DNA from: Leuconostoc mesenteroides subsp. mesenteroides
Lineage (GTDB): Bacteria > Bacillota > Bacilli > Lactobacillales > Lactobacillaceae
DNA: 64,000 nucleotides
Reading direction: 5' to 3'
Assembly (NCBI GenBank): GCA_009676745.1
Contig: CP046062.1
Location: forward strand, 1,225,501 to 1,289,500
Part shown: one piece after another, positions 45,006-54,894 of the stretch
Numbering within the stretch: position 1 is the stretch's first letter
Layout of the letters: every line of letters begins with the position of its first letter
The notes under the pieces: generated by a model
Seen by the model: the letters and a program-made list of their open reading frames with translations, nothing else
What the model was told of the DNA's origin: nothing
Database searches by the model: none
Position numbers and translations under genes: made by a program

Positions 45006-46202
45006 ATGAATAGTGGTGATTTGGCTTGGGTTTTAGTTTCAGCTGCGTTGGTCTGGTTGATGACACCTGGATTAGCTTTGTTTTATGGTGGTCTAGGTGA
45101 ACGTAGAAACTTGTTACACACGATGTTTATTCCAGTTATGATTATTGGAATTGCGTCGCTAGTATGGTTTATTATTGGATATACTTTATCATTTGGCGGC
45201 AGTGGTAATATCATTGGGAATTTTAAACATTTATTCTTAGCAAATGTTTCATTTACGCATTCTACTAAAAATTTAACAATTCCTGACGGTGCATTTGCAT
45301 TGTTTCAAGGTATGTTTCCGATAATTACCTCGGCAATTATTACCGGTTCCGTAATCGGTCGAGTTAGAATTAAAGCATTGCTCGTATTCATTACGCTTTG
45401 GTTGATTTTTATTTACTCACCGTTGGCACATATGGTTTGGGGTGGTGGATTCTTGGCTCAGCTAGGCGCAATTGATTTTGCAGGTGGAACTGTTGTTCAT
45501 ATTTCTAGTGGTGTAACTGGACTGGTGTTAGCTTTGATGATTGGACATCGTCATACTGACAAACATATACCTGTACGACCTTCCTATGTTTTGATTGGTG
45601 GTGCGTTGTTGTGGGTTGGTTGGTTTGGTTTCAATTCCGGATCAGCTCTTGCAGCAAATGGTACAGCGGTTCTAGCCTTACTTAACACTTGGTTGGCATC
45701 ATCGGTAGCTGTGTTGACTTGGGGCCTTGTTGAATACAAGTATCATGGACGTGCTACATTATCAGGTATTACTAGTGGTGGAGTGGCTGGTCTAGTTGCT
45801 ATAACCCCTGCTGCTGGGTTCGTGGCGCCATGGGCAGCCGTAGTGATGGGGCTCTTAGCTGGAGTGATAGGCTTTGCTGGCATCACCTTTGTTAAGAATA
45901 GCTTTGGATATGATGATACACTAGATGCTTTTGGTATTCATGGCATTGGTGGTGCTGTGGGTGCAATCTTGACAGGCATATTTGCTGATAAAAGCGTTGG
46001 CGGAGTTGCTGGTCTAATCAACGGGAATATGGCATTGGTTGGTAAGCAATTAGTCGCAATTTTATTTACCATCGCATTTGCTGCGATTGGGACATATATT
46101 TTAGCTAAAATAACAGAAATCGTTGCTGCGCCACTTCGTTTGACAGCTGATGAAGAAGCTGAAGGGTATGATACAATTATGCACGATTTGACTGTGGAAT
46201 AA
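45006..46202 (+). CDS. amtB: Ammonium transporter
   Basis: Trimeric Amt channel for ammonium. The 398 residues form about eleven helices; FYGGLGERRN near residue 27, HMVWGGGFLAQLGAIDFAGG with the central His, and DDTLDAFGIHGIGGAVGAIL with the second His are diagnostic. ATG at 45006 is chosen over GTG at 45003 for better distance to GGAG (44994-44997). No PII (glnK) gene follows, unlike many amtB loci; a terminator comes at once. Confidence 0.93.
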   Translation: MNSGDLAWVLVSAALVWLMTPGLALFYGGLGERRNLLHTMFIPVMIIGIASLVWFIIGYTLSFGGSGNIIGNFKHLFLANVSFTHSTKNLTIPDGAFALFQGMFPIITSAIITGSVIGRVRIKALLVFITLWLIFIYSPLAHMVWGGGFLAQLGAIDFAGGTVVHISSGVTGLVLALMIGHRHTDKHIPVRPSYVLIGGALLWVGWFGFNSGSALAANGTAVLALLNTWLASSVAVLTWGLVEYKYHGRATLSGITSGGVAGLVAITPAAGFVAPWAAVVMGLLAGVIGFAGITFVKNSFGYDDTLDAFGIHGIGGAVGAILTGIFADKSVGGVAGLINGNMALVGKQLVAILFTIAFAAIGTYILAKITEIVAAPLRLTADEEAEGYDTIMHDLTVE

Positions 46203-46220
46203 AGGACAATAGTCCTTTTT
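46201..46220 (+). terminator. Terminator of amtB
   Basis: AAAGGAC, loop AATA, GTCCTTT, then TT; it begins within the stop codon. Confidence 0.7.
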
Positions 46221-46267
46221 ATTTTGCTTGATATTTAGCTCATAAACTACCATCAATCACGGCAATA

Positions 46268-46276
46268 TGGTAAAAT
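46268..46276 (+). promoter_or_regulatory. Extended -10 promoter of the phoH operon
   Basis: TGGTAAAAT, 30 bases upstream of phoH. Confidence 0.4.
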
Positions 46277-46305
46277 AAAGGAAACATATAAAGGGGATTT
46301 GCTTT

Positions 46306-47298
46306 TTGACAGCACAAGTTCAGCAAATTTTTACATTTGAAAATGTGGAGCAACAGACCAAGTTGCTTGGCGTTAATGATAATTTTTTACAGTTAATTGA
46401 AGAAGGGTTAACTGTGCGACTTCATGCACGTGGCGACCAGATGACTATCTCAGGTGATGAGGATAAAGTGCCATTAGCTAAAGCTGTACTACGTGAATTA
46501 ACTAATTTAATTAAGCATCAAATAAGTATATCAGACACTGACGTTGTGAGTGCAATAACAATGGCACAGCGTGGCACATTAGAATATTTTGGTGACCTAT
46601 ACTCTGAAGTACTAATTCGTGATAATAAGGGGCGTTCCGTTCACGTTAAAAATTTTGGTCAACGCCAGTATGTCCAATCAATTCGTAAAAATGATGTTAC
46701 TTTTGGTATTGGGCCAGCTGGAACAGGGAAAACATTTCTAGCCGTTGTTATGGCAATAGCAGCCTTAAAGCGTGGTGATGTTGAAAGAATTATTATCACA
46801 CGTCCTGCTGTTGAAGCCGGCGAGTCACTAGGATTTCTCCCGGGAGATCTGAAAGAAAAAGTAGATCCATATATGCGTCCCATTTATGATGCTATGAATA
46901 CATTAATTGGTGCGGAACAGACCCAACGGTTAATGGAACGCGGTGTAGTCGAAATTGCGCCACTAGCTTATATGCGTGGACGAACGTTAGATGATGCATT
47001 TATTATTCTAGATGAAGCACAAAATACAACAAATCAACAAATGAAAATGTTCCTAACCCGTTTTGGATTTGGTTCGAAAATGATTATTAATGGGGACGTT
47101 TCTCAAATTGACTTACCTCATGGTGCAAAATCCGGGCTTATTTCGGTTCAACGTATTCTGAAAGACGTGAATCAAGTATCATTTATTCATTTTGGTAGTG
47201 CTGATGTGGTCCGCCATCCAGTAGTCGGTTTAATAGTAGGTGCCTATGACGCAGCTGAGAAAAAATTAGCTGAATTAAAAAAGGAGCAAATTAACTAA
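46306..47298 (+). CDS. phoH: PhoH-like ATPase
   Basis: P-loop protein linked to RNA metabolism. The start is TTG with AAAGGGG about ten bases upstream. The 330 residues have an N-terminal KH-like part, Walker A FGIGPAGTGKT, and Walker B FIILDEAQNT. It heads the conserved phoH-ybeY-dgkA-era-recO unit, in which its stop shares one base with the ybeY start. Confidence 0.92.
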   Translation: MTAQVQQIFTFENVEQQTKLLGVNDNFLQLIEEGLTVRLHARGDQMTISGDEDKVPLAKAVLRELTNLIKHQISISDTDVVSAITMAQRGTLEYFGDLYSEVLIRDNKGRSVHVKNFGQRQYVQSIRKNDVTFGIGPAGTGKTFLAVVMAIAALKRGDVERIIITRPAVEAGESLGFLPGDLKEKVDPYMRPIYDAMNTLIGAEQTQRLMERGVVEIAPLAYMRGRTLDDAFIILDEAQNTTNQQMKMFLTRFGFGSKMIINGDVSQIDLPHGAKSGLISVQRILKDVNQVSFIHFGSADVVRHPVVGLIVGAYDAAEKKLAELKKEQIN

Positions 47299-47780
47299 TG
47301 GATTTGGCTATTATTGACCAAACAAGAGTTGGTGTTAATCAATATCATCAAGATCTAGTTCGTTGTGTACTAGACTATGCTGGCAAATATTTAGAGTTAC
47401 CAGATAATACAGAAATGTCTGTAACATTTATGAACAATGAAGCAATTCATCAATACAATAAAAAATATCGTGGTATAGACAAGCCCACTGACGTCATTAG
47501 TTTTGCAATTGAAGAAGACGGTGATGACTTTCCGGTTCTACCAGATGAACTGATGGAGGCTGAGTTGGCTAAAAATATTGGTGACATCTTAGTTTCTGTG
47601 GATATTATTAACTCTCAAGCAGAGTACTTGGGACATAGTTATGAACGTGAGTTAGGCTTCTTAGTGGTGCATGGCTTCTTACATTTGAATGGATACGATC
47701 ATATGTTAGGCGATGCAGAAGAAAAAGAAATGTTTGATTTACAACGAGAGATTTTAGATAATTATGGCCTCAAAAGATAA
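47298..47780 (+). CDS. ybeY: Endoribonuclease/rRNA maturation factor
   Basis: Single-strand endoribonuclease in 16S rRNA 3' maturation and ribosome quality control. The 160 residues hold the zinc motif HGFLHLNGYDH (pattern HxxxHxxxxxH) and NKKYRGIDKPTDVISF. AAAGGAG precedes the ATG. It overlaps dgkA by 17 bases. Confidence 0.93.
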   Translation: MDLAIIDQTRVGVNQYHQDLVRCVLDYAGKYLELPDNTEMSVTFMNNEAIHQYNKKYRGIDKPTDVISFAIEEDGDDFPVLPDELMEAELAKNIGDILVSVDIINSQAEYLGHSYERELGFLVVHGFLHLNGYDHMLGDAEEKEMFDLQREILDNYGLKR

Positions 47781-48231
47781 AAAGCTAGAGGGTGCGCCTA
47801 AAGATTACAATAAAAAGGTACAACGAAACAGTACATTTTTTCGGGCCATGAGAAATTCTCTGCATGGTATTTGGCTGATTTTAGTCAGAGAACGCAACAT
47901 GCGAATACACATATTGCTAGGGTTTCTCATTTTACTTGTGGGTCTACATCTTGGCTTAAATCGTGCAGATTGGCTATGGGTTGCAGTTGCAGTATTTACA
48001 GTGATATCAAGTGAGTTTTTGAACACAATTATTGAAGCTGTTGTTGATTTGGTTGTTGAAAAAAGATACCATCCACTTGCTGGGTTGGCAAAAGATGTCG
48101 CTGCTGGTGGCGTTTTAGTGGCTGTTGGTTTTGAAATTATTATTTTATTAATTGTATTTCAACCCTATGTCTGGCGACATTTTGGTATTGTTACTAATTT
48201 TTCACAATTTATTCATGACTTTAGTAAATAA
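47764..48231 (+). CDS. dgkA: Undecaprenol/diacylglycerol kinase
   Basis: Small membrane kinase; Gram-positive members phosphorylate undecaprenol. The 155 residues have a basic N-terminal tail of about 35 residues, then three helices with the signature [25 protein letters not shown] split over the active site (the Glu and Asp residues are intact). The ribosome site (GAGAG, 15 bases away) is weak, so translation may depend on coupling with ybeY. Confidence 0.88.
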   Translation: MASKDKKLEGAPKDYNKKVQRNSTFFRAMRNSLHGIWLILVRERNMRIHILLGFLILLVGLHLGLNRADWLWVAVAVFTVISSEFLNTIIEAVVDLVVEKRYHPLAGLAKDVAAGGVLVAVGFEIIILLIVFQPYVWRHFGIVTNFSQFIHDFSK

Positions 48232-48240
48232 AACATACAC

Positions 48241-48272
48241 AGGAGAGTACGGTCAAAAACCGTATATATAAT
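48241..48272 (+). promoter_or_regulatory. era ribosome-binding site with hairpin spacer
   Basis: AGGAGAG (48241-48247) is 25 bases from the era ATG, too far for normal use. Between them TACGGT (48248-48253) pairs perfectly with ACCGTA (48259-48264) around CAAAA. Folding leaves eight bases from the hairpin to the ATG, restoring normal spacing. No other Shine-Dalgarno is nearby. Confidence 0.7.
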
Positions 48273-49184
48273 ATGACAGAATCTACTTTTAAATCAGGAT
48301 TTGTGGCGATTATTGGTCGTCCAAATGTTGGTAAATCAACACTTTTAAACCGTATTGTTGGCGAAAAAATTGCCATTATGTCAGATAAAGCACAAACTAC
48401 TCGTAATAAAATACAAGGCATCTACACAACAGATGATGCACAGGTTGTCTTCATTGATACGCCAGGTGTACATAAACCACAAAACTCACTCGGTGATTTT
48501 ATGGTGAAGTCTGCATTTTCTGCGCTTCATGAAGCAGATGCAATCTGGTTTGTGGTAGATGCTTCAATGGCACGTGGTCGAGGTGACGATTTCATTATTG
48601 ATCGATTACAAGAAGTTAAAAATACACCAATTTATTTACTAATCAACAAAGTTGATTTATTAGCACCAAATGATTTACTTGATGTTATTGCTAGCTATCA
48701 AAATGATGCACCTGAGTGGGCTGAAGTATTTCCAATTTCTGCCACAGAAGGTGATAATGTTCCAGAGTTGTTGGATAATATTGTGTCCCACTTAGATGAA
48801 GGGCCTCAATATTTCGATGCAGACCAATTAACGGACCACCCTGAACGTTTTGTTATTGGAGAATTAATTCGCGAAAAAGTATTACAGTTAACACGTCAAG
48901 AAGTACCGCATTCAGTTGCTGTCGTTATTGACAAAATTGCTCGTGAAAATGAAGAAAAGATTCACATTCAAGCATCGATTATTGTTGAACGACCAACACA
49001 GAAGAATATTATCATTGGTAAACAAGGTGCGATGATCAAAGACATTGGTACGAGAGCGCGTAAGGATATCGAACGACTACTCGGAGATAAAGTTTTCCTT
49101 GAAACCTGGGTTAAGGTTGAGCCTCGCTGGCGCGATCGACCTCAAGCTTTGCAGACATTAGGATATCGTGAAGAAGATTACTAA
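48273..49184 (+). CDS. era: GTPase Era
   Basis: Binds 16S rRNA and helps 30S assembly. The 303 residues have G1 GRPNVGKST at 15-23, the G3 DTPGVHKP, G4 NKVD, and a C-terminal KH domain with [20 protein letters not shown]. Genes on both sides are the usual partners. Translation initiation looks unusual because of the long, structured Shine-Dalgarno spacer. Confidence 0.96.
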   Translation: MTESTFKSGFVAIIGRPNVGKSTLLNRIVGEKIAIMSDKAQTTRNKIQGIYTTDDAQVVFIDTPGVHKPQNSLGDFMVKSAFSALHEADAIWFVVDASMARGRGDDFIIDRLQEVKNTPIYLLINKVDLLAPNDLLDVIASYQNDAPEWAEVFPISATEGDNVPELLDNIVSHLDEGPQYFDADQLTDHPERFVIGELIREKVLQLTRQEVPHSVAVVIDKIARENEEKIHIQASIIVERPTQKNIIIGKQGAMIKDIGTRARKDIERLLGDKVFLETWVKVEPRWRDRPQALQTLGYREEDY

Positions 49185-49249
49185 AATGATGATGTAACAA
49201 TGTACTATGTCGTCATAAAAAAAATTGTGATCGATTTAGTGGAGTCATT

Positions 49250-50029
49250 ATGGCAATTATTCGTGGCATTGTATTATATACACGGCAATATAAAGATAAT
49301 GATTTATTAGTTCGCATACTAACGGAAACGTATGGCATGCGAACTTTTTTGGCACGAGGCGCAAAAAAAGCTACTTCTAAACTCTCAGCTGGCACACAAC
49401 CTTACACAGTTGTAACTTTTGATGGAGCTCTACCAAAAAGAGAAACTGGACTGGGTTACATGAATGATGTTCAAAATACAAAAGTATATTCAAGGCTTAT
49501 CGAAGATATAGAAGCAAATGCTTATGCCGCGTTGATTGCTAGTTTAATTGATGCTTCTTTCGAAGAAGGGGAAAAGATAACACGTTGGTATAATCAACTT
49601 GATGTTGCTTTACAAAAACTTGCTGAAGGACTTGATCCTCAAATTATCGCTAATATTTTTGAAATTCAATTACTTGTTCCTCTCGGGGTGGCTCCAAACT
49701 TAAAAGCTGACCCAATTACGGGCCAAGTAGATGGAAAATTTGATTATTCTGAAAAATACAATGGTATTATTTCTGAAAATCACTTTAATCTGGATGATCA
49801 GCGACTAATGCTTGATCAAAAAACGGTGTTTTATTTACGTCAATTTAGTGTTATTGATATGCGCCAAGTACATGATATCAGAATATCAGCGATCACCAAA
49901 CGTGGTTTGCAACGTGTTATTGATTATATTTACGAAAAACAAGTTGGTTTGAAGCCACGAGCAAAATCATTTATTGAACAAATGCATTCGTGGCAAAATA
50001 CGTTAGTTAATTTTAGAAGGAATAAATAA
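49250..50029 (+). CDS. recO: DNA repair protein RecO
   Basis: Loads RecA with RecF and RecR and anneals strands. The 259 residues begin IIRGIVLYTRQYKDNDLLVRI, the N-terminal OB fold, followed by the helical domain. The four zinc cysteines present in many RecO proteins are missing, as in several lactic acid bacteria. GGAG lies eight bases before the start. Confidence 0.9.
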   Translation: MAIIRGIVLYTRQYKDNDLLVRILTETYGMRTFLARGAKKATSKLSAGTQPYTVVTFDGALPKRETGLGYMNDVQNTKVYSRLIEDIEANAYAALIASLIDASFEEGEKITRWYNQLDVALQKLAEGLDPQIIANIFEIQLLVPLGVAPNLKADPITGQVDGKFDYSEKYNGIISENHFNLDDQRLMLDQKTVFYLRQFSVIDMRQVHDIRISAITKRGLQRVIDYIYEKQVGLKPRAKSFIEQMHSWQNTLVNFRRNK

Positions 50030-50031
50030 GT

Positions 50032-50994
50032 ATGAAAAAAATTTTGGTTTTGCATACCGGTGGTACAATTTCGATGCATGAAGATGTGGATGGAGATGTT
50101 GAAACAGGAGCTGAAAATCCTTTAATTCAAGCAAAGATTACCTTTCCAAATATCGAACTAGAAGTTGAAAACATTTTTAATTTACCAAGTGAGCATATTG
50201 GTCCATCGCACATGCTACAAATACAGAAGCGTATCTCTGAAGCCAAAAATGATTTTGATGGTATTGTTATTACTCATGGTACAGATACCTTGGAAGAGAC
50301 GGCATTTTTTCTGGATAGTACGTTAAAAGTTTCGTTTCCTATTGTTATAACGGGCGCAATGCGTTCGTCCAATGAGCTTGGTTCAGACGGTTTATATAAT
50401 TATCAATCTGCGTTACGTGTTGCTGCAGATGATACATCCAAAAATCGTGGTGTGATAGTTGTGATGAATGATGAAATACATGCCGCTAGATTTGTAACTA
50501 AAACACACACGACTAATGTGGCAACGTTTGCTTCACCACTTAGTGGCATAATGGGGCTACTAACAAAACGACAAATTATTTATTTTTATGACCTTCCACA
50601 ACGTGAAGTATTGCCGAATGTGGATATTAACAAAAATATTCCTGTTTTAAAGGCATATGCAGGCATGGATAGCCAATTATTGAAACTTTTGGCTGATGCT
50701 AACATTGACGGCATTATTATTGAAGCGCTTGGTGCGGGTAATTTATCTCGCGAAGCAGCTCATGGCGTAGCATATTTATTGTCGAAAAATATACCAGTAG
50801 TCATTGTTTCAAGAAGTTTTAATGGTGTTGCTGCACCCGTATACGATTATTTAGGTGGTGGCGTTCAATTAGAGAAGTCTGGCGCAATCTTTGCTTCCAG
50901 TATTAATGGTCCTAAAGCCCGATTGAAGCTGCTAATCGGGCTATCAAACAACTTAAGCAAAGAGCATCTAGAAACATATTTGCATGGTATTTAA
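50032..50994 (+). CDS. ansA: L-asparaginase
   Basis: Hydrolyses asparagine to aspartate and ammonia. The 320 residues carry both active-site threonine motifs, LHTGGTISM at residues 6-14 and ITHGTDTLEETAFFL near 80; no signal peptide, so it is the cytoplasmic type I form. It starts two bases after recO and looks co-transcribed. The aspartate made could feed the neighbouring aspartokinase pathway (inference). Confidence 0.9.
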   Translation: MKKILVLHTGGTISMHEDVDGDVETGAENPLIQAKITFPNIELEVENIFNLPSEHIGPSHMLQIQKRISEAKNDFDGIVITHGTDTLEETAFFLDSTLKVSFPIVITGAMRSSNELGSDGLYNYQSALRVAADDTSKNRGVIVVMNDEIHAARFVTKTHTTNVATFASPLSGIMGLLTKRQIIYFYDLPQREVLPNVDINKNIPVLKAYAGMDSQLLKLLADANIDGIIIEALGAGNLSREAAHGVAYLLSKNIPVVIVSRSFNGVAAPVYDYLGGGVQLEKSGAIFASSINGPKARLKLLIGLSNNLSKEHLETYLHGI

Positions 50995-51034
50995 CACACT
51001 ATGAGAAGAATCTTTAGCAACAGTACAACAAAGG

Positions 51035-51202
51035 ATGAAAACAGCTTTTTATCAAATTATTGACTTAAGCTTACTGTTCCATTATTTAACAAGTGGTTAT
51101 TTCAATTTTATAGACTGGCAAAAAATGGAAATGCCGGATGTATATGTTGGTTTATTTAACGAAAATAACCAATGTATTAGTTTAACAAAAGAAGCGTATT
51201 AA
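51035..51202 (+). CDS. Small ORF or gene remnant, unknown
   Basis: A 55-codon frame from ATG at 51035; the same frame is open back to 51005, just after ansA. The ATG has AAAGG directly against it, an unsuitable spacing. The peptide (MKTAFYQIIDLSLLFHYLTS at the start, ending in LTKEAY) is hydrophobic early and shows no family I know. Its last codons run into the terminator hairpin. It could be the tail of a decayed gene. Confidence 0.25.
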   Translation: MKTAFYQIIDLSLLFHYLTSGYFNFIDWQKMEMPDVYVGLFNENNQCISLTKEAY

Positions 51203-51228
51203 CTTTAATAGTTAATACGCTTCTTTTT
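51187..51228. terminator. Bidirectional terminator between ansA and aspartokinase
   Basis: GAAGCGTATTAAC (51191-51203) with GTTAATACGCTTC (51211-51223), flanked by A4 and T5. Confidence 0.9.
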
Positions 51229-51232
51229 AATG

Positions 51233-52588
51233 TCATTTAAAGATATTTGTATAAATTGCTTCTACAGCACTATCAGATAAGTCGGGCTGAATTCCTAACA
51301 TAATGGAAATTTCACTCGCTCCCTGATTGACCATTTGTAAGCTGATATTACGCTCTTTAAGGGGCGCAACAATCTCTGTTAAGGCACCGACACGATTACG
51401 CATTCCCTCACCAACGACCATAATAATACCGTAACTTGGAATCCACTTTAATGTATCAGGCTTAATTTCAGCAGTAATGTCGCTTAACATGTTATCAACT
51501 TGCTCTTGTGTTAACATTGTTTTATCAAAAATAATTGTCAAATCATCAATACCAGAAGGCATATGCTCGTAAGAAATATTATGACGTTTCAAAATATCAA
51601 GAATACGAAGGGTAAAACCAACTTGTTTATTCAATAAGTACCGATGTAAATATAGGGCGGCAAAACGATTGGAGTTGGCAATACCAGTCACGGGACGTGT
51701 TTGCTGAACCTCTGTAGGCGGTACAATAAATGTTCCAGGGGCATCGGGATCGTTGGTATTTTTAATGTTGATACGAATACCACCTTGAATGGCTGGAATG
51801 ATGGCTTCATCATGGAATACAGCGAACCCAGCATAAGACAACTCACGCATCTCATCGTATGTCATTTGTTGAATGGCTGCTGGTTGTTTGACAATTGAAG
51901 GATTAACGGCATAGATGGCACTGACATCGGTAAAATTTTCATATAAATCAGCTCGTAGTCCGCGTGCCATAATAGCACCAGTGATGTCTGAACCACCACG
52001 TGAAAAAGTAGCCATATCACCATTCTTAGTATAGCCAAAGAATCCAGGGACAATTAGTCGTTCAGAGGTTGACAGGTCTAACTCGCCGATTGTGGTATAA
52101 GAAGTGGTATCAAATGTTGCTGATCGCGCATTATCATCTACGAGCAAACCAATTTCTTTAGGGTCTACAAAACGAGCTGGCATACCTAAATGGTTAAAGA
52201 CTTTAGCAATTAATTGCGCATTTAGATATTCACCGTGAGCAGCGAATGCTGCATATAAATAATCAAATGATCGGTAATGTTTACTTGCTAGATGTTCAAT
52301 TTGTTCATCTAGGTCAGCTAATTCATAGTCTGGTAATTCGAAGTGTTCACCAATGGAGTGATAGCGGTGTTTAATCGTTTCAATGATTTCAGTAGTATCT
52401 TCTTCGGCAAGTGTAGCTTGCGCATATGATATCAATAAATCGGTCACTTTGCGATCATCTTTGAATCGTTTACCAGGTGCTGAAACAACAACAACTTTGC
52501 GATCATCATCAGCACGAATGATATCGTAGACACGTTGTAACTGTTGACCGTTAGCTAGTGAAGAACCACCAAATTTTGTAACTTTCAT
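51233..52588 (-). CDS. Aspartate kinase
   Basis: Phosphorylates aspartate, the entry to threonine, lysine and methionine synthesis. The 451 residues start KVTKFGGSSLANGQQ, include FSRGGSDITGAIMARGL, and end with two ACT domains for amino-acid feedback. Third gene of the minus-strand hom-thrB-ask unit, 31 bases after thrB. Which end-product inhibits it cannot be seen from sequence; the setting suggests threonine. Confidence 0.92.
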   Translation of the reverse strand: MKVTKFGGSSLANGQQLQRVYDIIRADDDRKVVVVSAPGKRFKDDRKVTDLLISYAQATLAEEDTTEIIETIKHRYHSIGEHFELPDYELADLDEQIEHLASKHYRSFDYLYAAFAAHGEYLNAQLIAKVFNHLGMPARFVDPKEIGLLVDDNARSATFDTTSYTTIGELDLSTSERLIVPGFFGYTKNGDMATFSRGGSDITGAIMARGLRADLYENFTDVSAIYAVNPSIVKQPAAIQQMTYDEMRELSYAGFAVFHDEAIIPAIQGGIRINIKNTNDPDAPGTFIVPPTEVQQTRPVTGIANSNRFAALYLHRYLLNKQVGFTLRILDILKRHNISYEHMPSGIDDLTIIFDKTMLTQEQVDNMLSDITAEIKPDTLKWIPSYGIIMVVGEGMRNRVGALTEIVAPLKERNISLQMVNQGASEISIMLGIQPDLSDSAVEAIYTNIFK

Positions 52589-52619
52589 AATATGTAAGTG
52601 CTGGAAAGCACATATTCTC

Positions 52620-53498
52620 CTAATTATTTTTAATAATTTGCAAACCAGTATAATCTGGCTCTAGTAATAATAGTTTTCCTGGCAAAGCCATGTTTGTCAG
52701 TTTTTTTAATAGCTTAATTGCATTATTCTGCGGTACAAGAGTGATAACAGTTGGGCCCGCGCCAGACAGATAGGTGCCGACGATGTCTAGTTGATGAGCC
52801 GCATCACGAATAATTTTTAGGTGTGGTGCTAAATACGCACGGGCCTGTTCATGAAATTGGTCCTTTTCAATTAAAACACGAGCCGTATTGAAATCACCTG
52901 TAGTCAATGCTGCGACTAAGGTATTACTGATAGCGCTAGCAGCAACACTATTTTTAAATGTCATATTAGCCGGTAATGCATGGCGTGCTTCAGTTGTGAG
53001 CAGTTCGTAATTGGGGATAAAAGTCAAGAAATTAATATCTTTTGGTAAACTCAATGGCGCATGATAGACTTGTTCGCCATCGTAAAAGGCTGCTACGCTA
53101 CCGCCAAGTAATGCAGGAGCAACGTTATCTGGATGACCTTCTAAAGTCGTTGCTTGCTTCAACAAAGCATCATCGCTTAATCCCAAGTCGGCCAAAACAT
53201 TGGCCATTGCTAGGCCGGCTAAAAGTGCGGAAGATGATGAACCTAATCCGCGTGCCAGTGGAATATCAGATTTTACAACGATGCGATGTGGTGTTAAGTT
53301 TGGGGCTAATAAAATTGCTGTTTTGACGATGAAATTGTTCATATCACTGGGCATATTTTCGCCGTAATCATGAATTACTTGCCATTCGGAGGTCTTTTCA
53401 TGTACTTCTAAGGTTAAATATAGTTTTAGGGCCACGCCAAGAGAATCAAAGCCAGGGCCAATATTGGCGCTGGTAGCTGGTACAGTTATTTTAATCAT
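52620..53498 (-). CDS. thrB: Homoserine kinase
   Basis: GHMP kinase making O-phosphohomoserine. The 292 residues begin KITVPATSANIGPGFDSLG; the phosphate-binding loop is DIPLARGLGSSSSALLAGL; the C-terminal motif is TYLSGAGPTVITL. ATGA overlap with hom. Confidence 0.94.
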   Translation of the reverse strand: MIKITVPATSANIGPGFDSLGVALKLYLTLEVHEKTSEWQVIHDYGENMPSDMNNFIVKTAILLAPNLTPHRIVVKSDIPLARGLGSSSSALLAGLAMANVLADLGLSDDALLKQATTLEGHPDNVAPALLGGSVAAFYDGEQVYHAPLSLPKDINFLTFIPNYELLTTEARHALPANMTFKNSVAASAISNTLVAALTTGDFNTARVLIEKDQFHEQARAYLAPHLKIIRDAAHQLDIVGTYLSGAGPTVITLVPQNNAIKLLKKLTNMALPGKLLLLEPDYTGLQIIKNN

Positions 53499-54772
53499 GA
53501 GAAAATTTTATACTCCGCTGCTAAGTTAATGCCATCAGCATTTCGAATTGTTGTACGAATAACATTGAGTTGCGCATCAGAGGCGGCGTGTGTCAAAGCA
53601 ACTAATCGCGCAAAGCCATTTTTTGCTGGGGTTTGCTTTAAGTCAGTAAAGCTTATTTTTGCAGAAGCAAACATACCGGTGACGGAATACATTGCTCCTG
53701 GTGTGTCAGCTACTTCTACAACAATAAAACGTCTTGCCACGCGTTGTGAGGGTTTAGCTAAATCTAAGTCTTGGTTAAAAGTATTAAATGGTCTTCCTGG
53801 CGTATTCAGTGCTAGGTTAGTAGCGACGTTGGTTAAATCACTTAATACCGAATTAGCAGTAGGCATTTCACCAGCACCGGGTCCATATAACATCACTTCA
53901 CCAACTGACTCGCCATTAACTAAAACAGCATTGTTTTCATTGTTAACGGTCGCTAAAGGATGATTGAAAGGAACGAGGTGAGGGGAAACCTCGATACTGA
54001 GTGCATTATCAACTCTTTGTGCAACACCTAACAATTTGATTGCGTAGCCAAAACTATGTGCATCGTTGATGTCCGAATCTGTTAGATTGGCAATACCAGT
54101 AATAGCTACGTCGTTCATAACAGGTTGCACACCAAATGAAAAGTTAGACAAAATAATTAACTTATATGCTGCGTCAAAACCTTCTACGTCATTTGTAGGG
54201 TCAGATTCAGCAAAACCCTTGTCTTGAGCTAATTTAAGTGCTTCTGCATACGTTAAGCCATTTGTAGCCATTTGCGTTAAAATGAAATTACTTGTGCCAT
54301 TAATGATACCGGCAACAAGTGAAATCTCATCTGCTGTAAAACTGCTTGAAAGCGTACGTAGGATAGGTACCCCACCAGCAACAGCAGCTTCATAATATAA
54401 ATCAACACCATTTTGGTTGGCTAACTCAGCTAACTCTTGTCCGCGACTTGCAATTAAATCTTTGTTTGCCGTGACGACGTGTTTTTTTGCCATGAGAGCA
54501 CGTTTAATAATATCGTATGCATAATCGATTCCGCCCATGACTTCAACTACGATTTGTATATCATCGTTATCCAAAATATCTTTAGGATTATTAGTGATTG
54601 GAAAATCTTGTGTAAAACCAGTGCGTGGTTTATTAAGATTATGTACGACGGCATGACGTACGACCAAATGAGATCCAGTTCGTTGGGTAATTTGATTAGC
54701 GTTTTGTTGTAAGATTTTTACGACACCACTTCCAACTGTGCCGAGGCCAAAAAGACCAATGCCTATTTCCAT
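53495..54772 (-). CDS. hom: Homoserine dehydrogenase
   Basis: Reduces aspartate semialdehyde to homoserine. The 425 residues have the NAD(P) loop GLFGLGTVGSGVV, the catalytic ANKDLIA lysine region, YEAAVAGGVPILRTL, GIINGTSNFIL, and a C-terminal ACT domain (VEVADTPGAMYSVTG). First gene of the hom-thrB-aspartokinase operon, divergent from thrC across 122 bases. Confidence 0.95.
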   Translation of the reverse strand: MEIGIGLFGLGTVGSGVVKILQQNANQITQRTGSHLVVRHAVVHNLNKPRTGFTQDFPITNNPKDILDNDDIQIVVEVMGGIDYAYDIIKRALMAKKHVVTANKDLIASRGQELAELANQNGVDLYYEAAVAGGVPILRTLSSSFTADEISLVAGIINGTSNFILTQMATNGLTYAEALKLAQDKGFAESDPTNDVEGFDAAYKLIILSNFSFGVQPVMNDVAITGIANLTDSDINDAHSFGYAIKLLGVAQRVDNALSIEVSPHLVPFNHPLATVNNENNAVLVNGESVGEVMLYGPGAGEMPTANSVLSDLTNVATNLALNTPGRPFNTFNQDLDLAKPSQRVARRFIVVEVADTPGAMYSVTGMFASAKISFTDLKQTPAKNGFARLVALTHAASDAQLNVIRTTIRNADGINLAAEYKIFS

Positions 54773-54853
54773 GTGATATTCCTTTTATTTTTAGTATTTT
54801 ATATATGTTCTTCTTATGATTTTATCATTATAATATCTAAAAATAAACAAATT

Positions 54854-54862
54854 TGTTATAAT
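54854..54862 (+). promoter_or_regulatory. Extended -10 promoter of thrC
   Basis: TGTTATAAT, 32 bases before thrC. The short divergent gap shows no T-box or leader peptide. Confidence 0.5.
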
Positions 54863-54894
54863 TGGTTAAATTATAAAAAAGGAAATGAATTACT

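Noticed and set aside
53529..53963. 144-codon ORF antisense to hom
   Set aside because: Lies wholly within the well-supported hom gene in another frame; no ribosome site.
54773..54894. T-box or leader peptide for the threonine genes
   Set aside because: The divergent gap is only 122 bases, AT-rich, with no T-box motif, hairpin or threonine-rich ORF.
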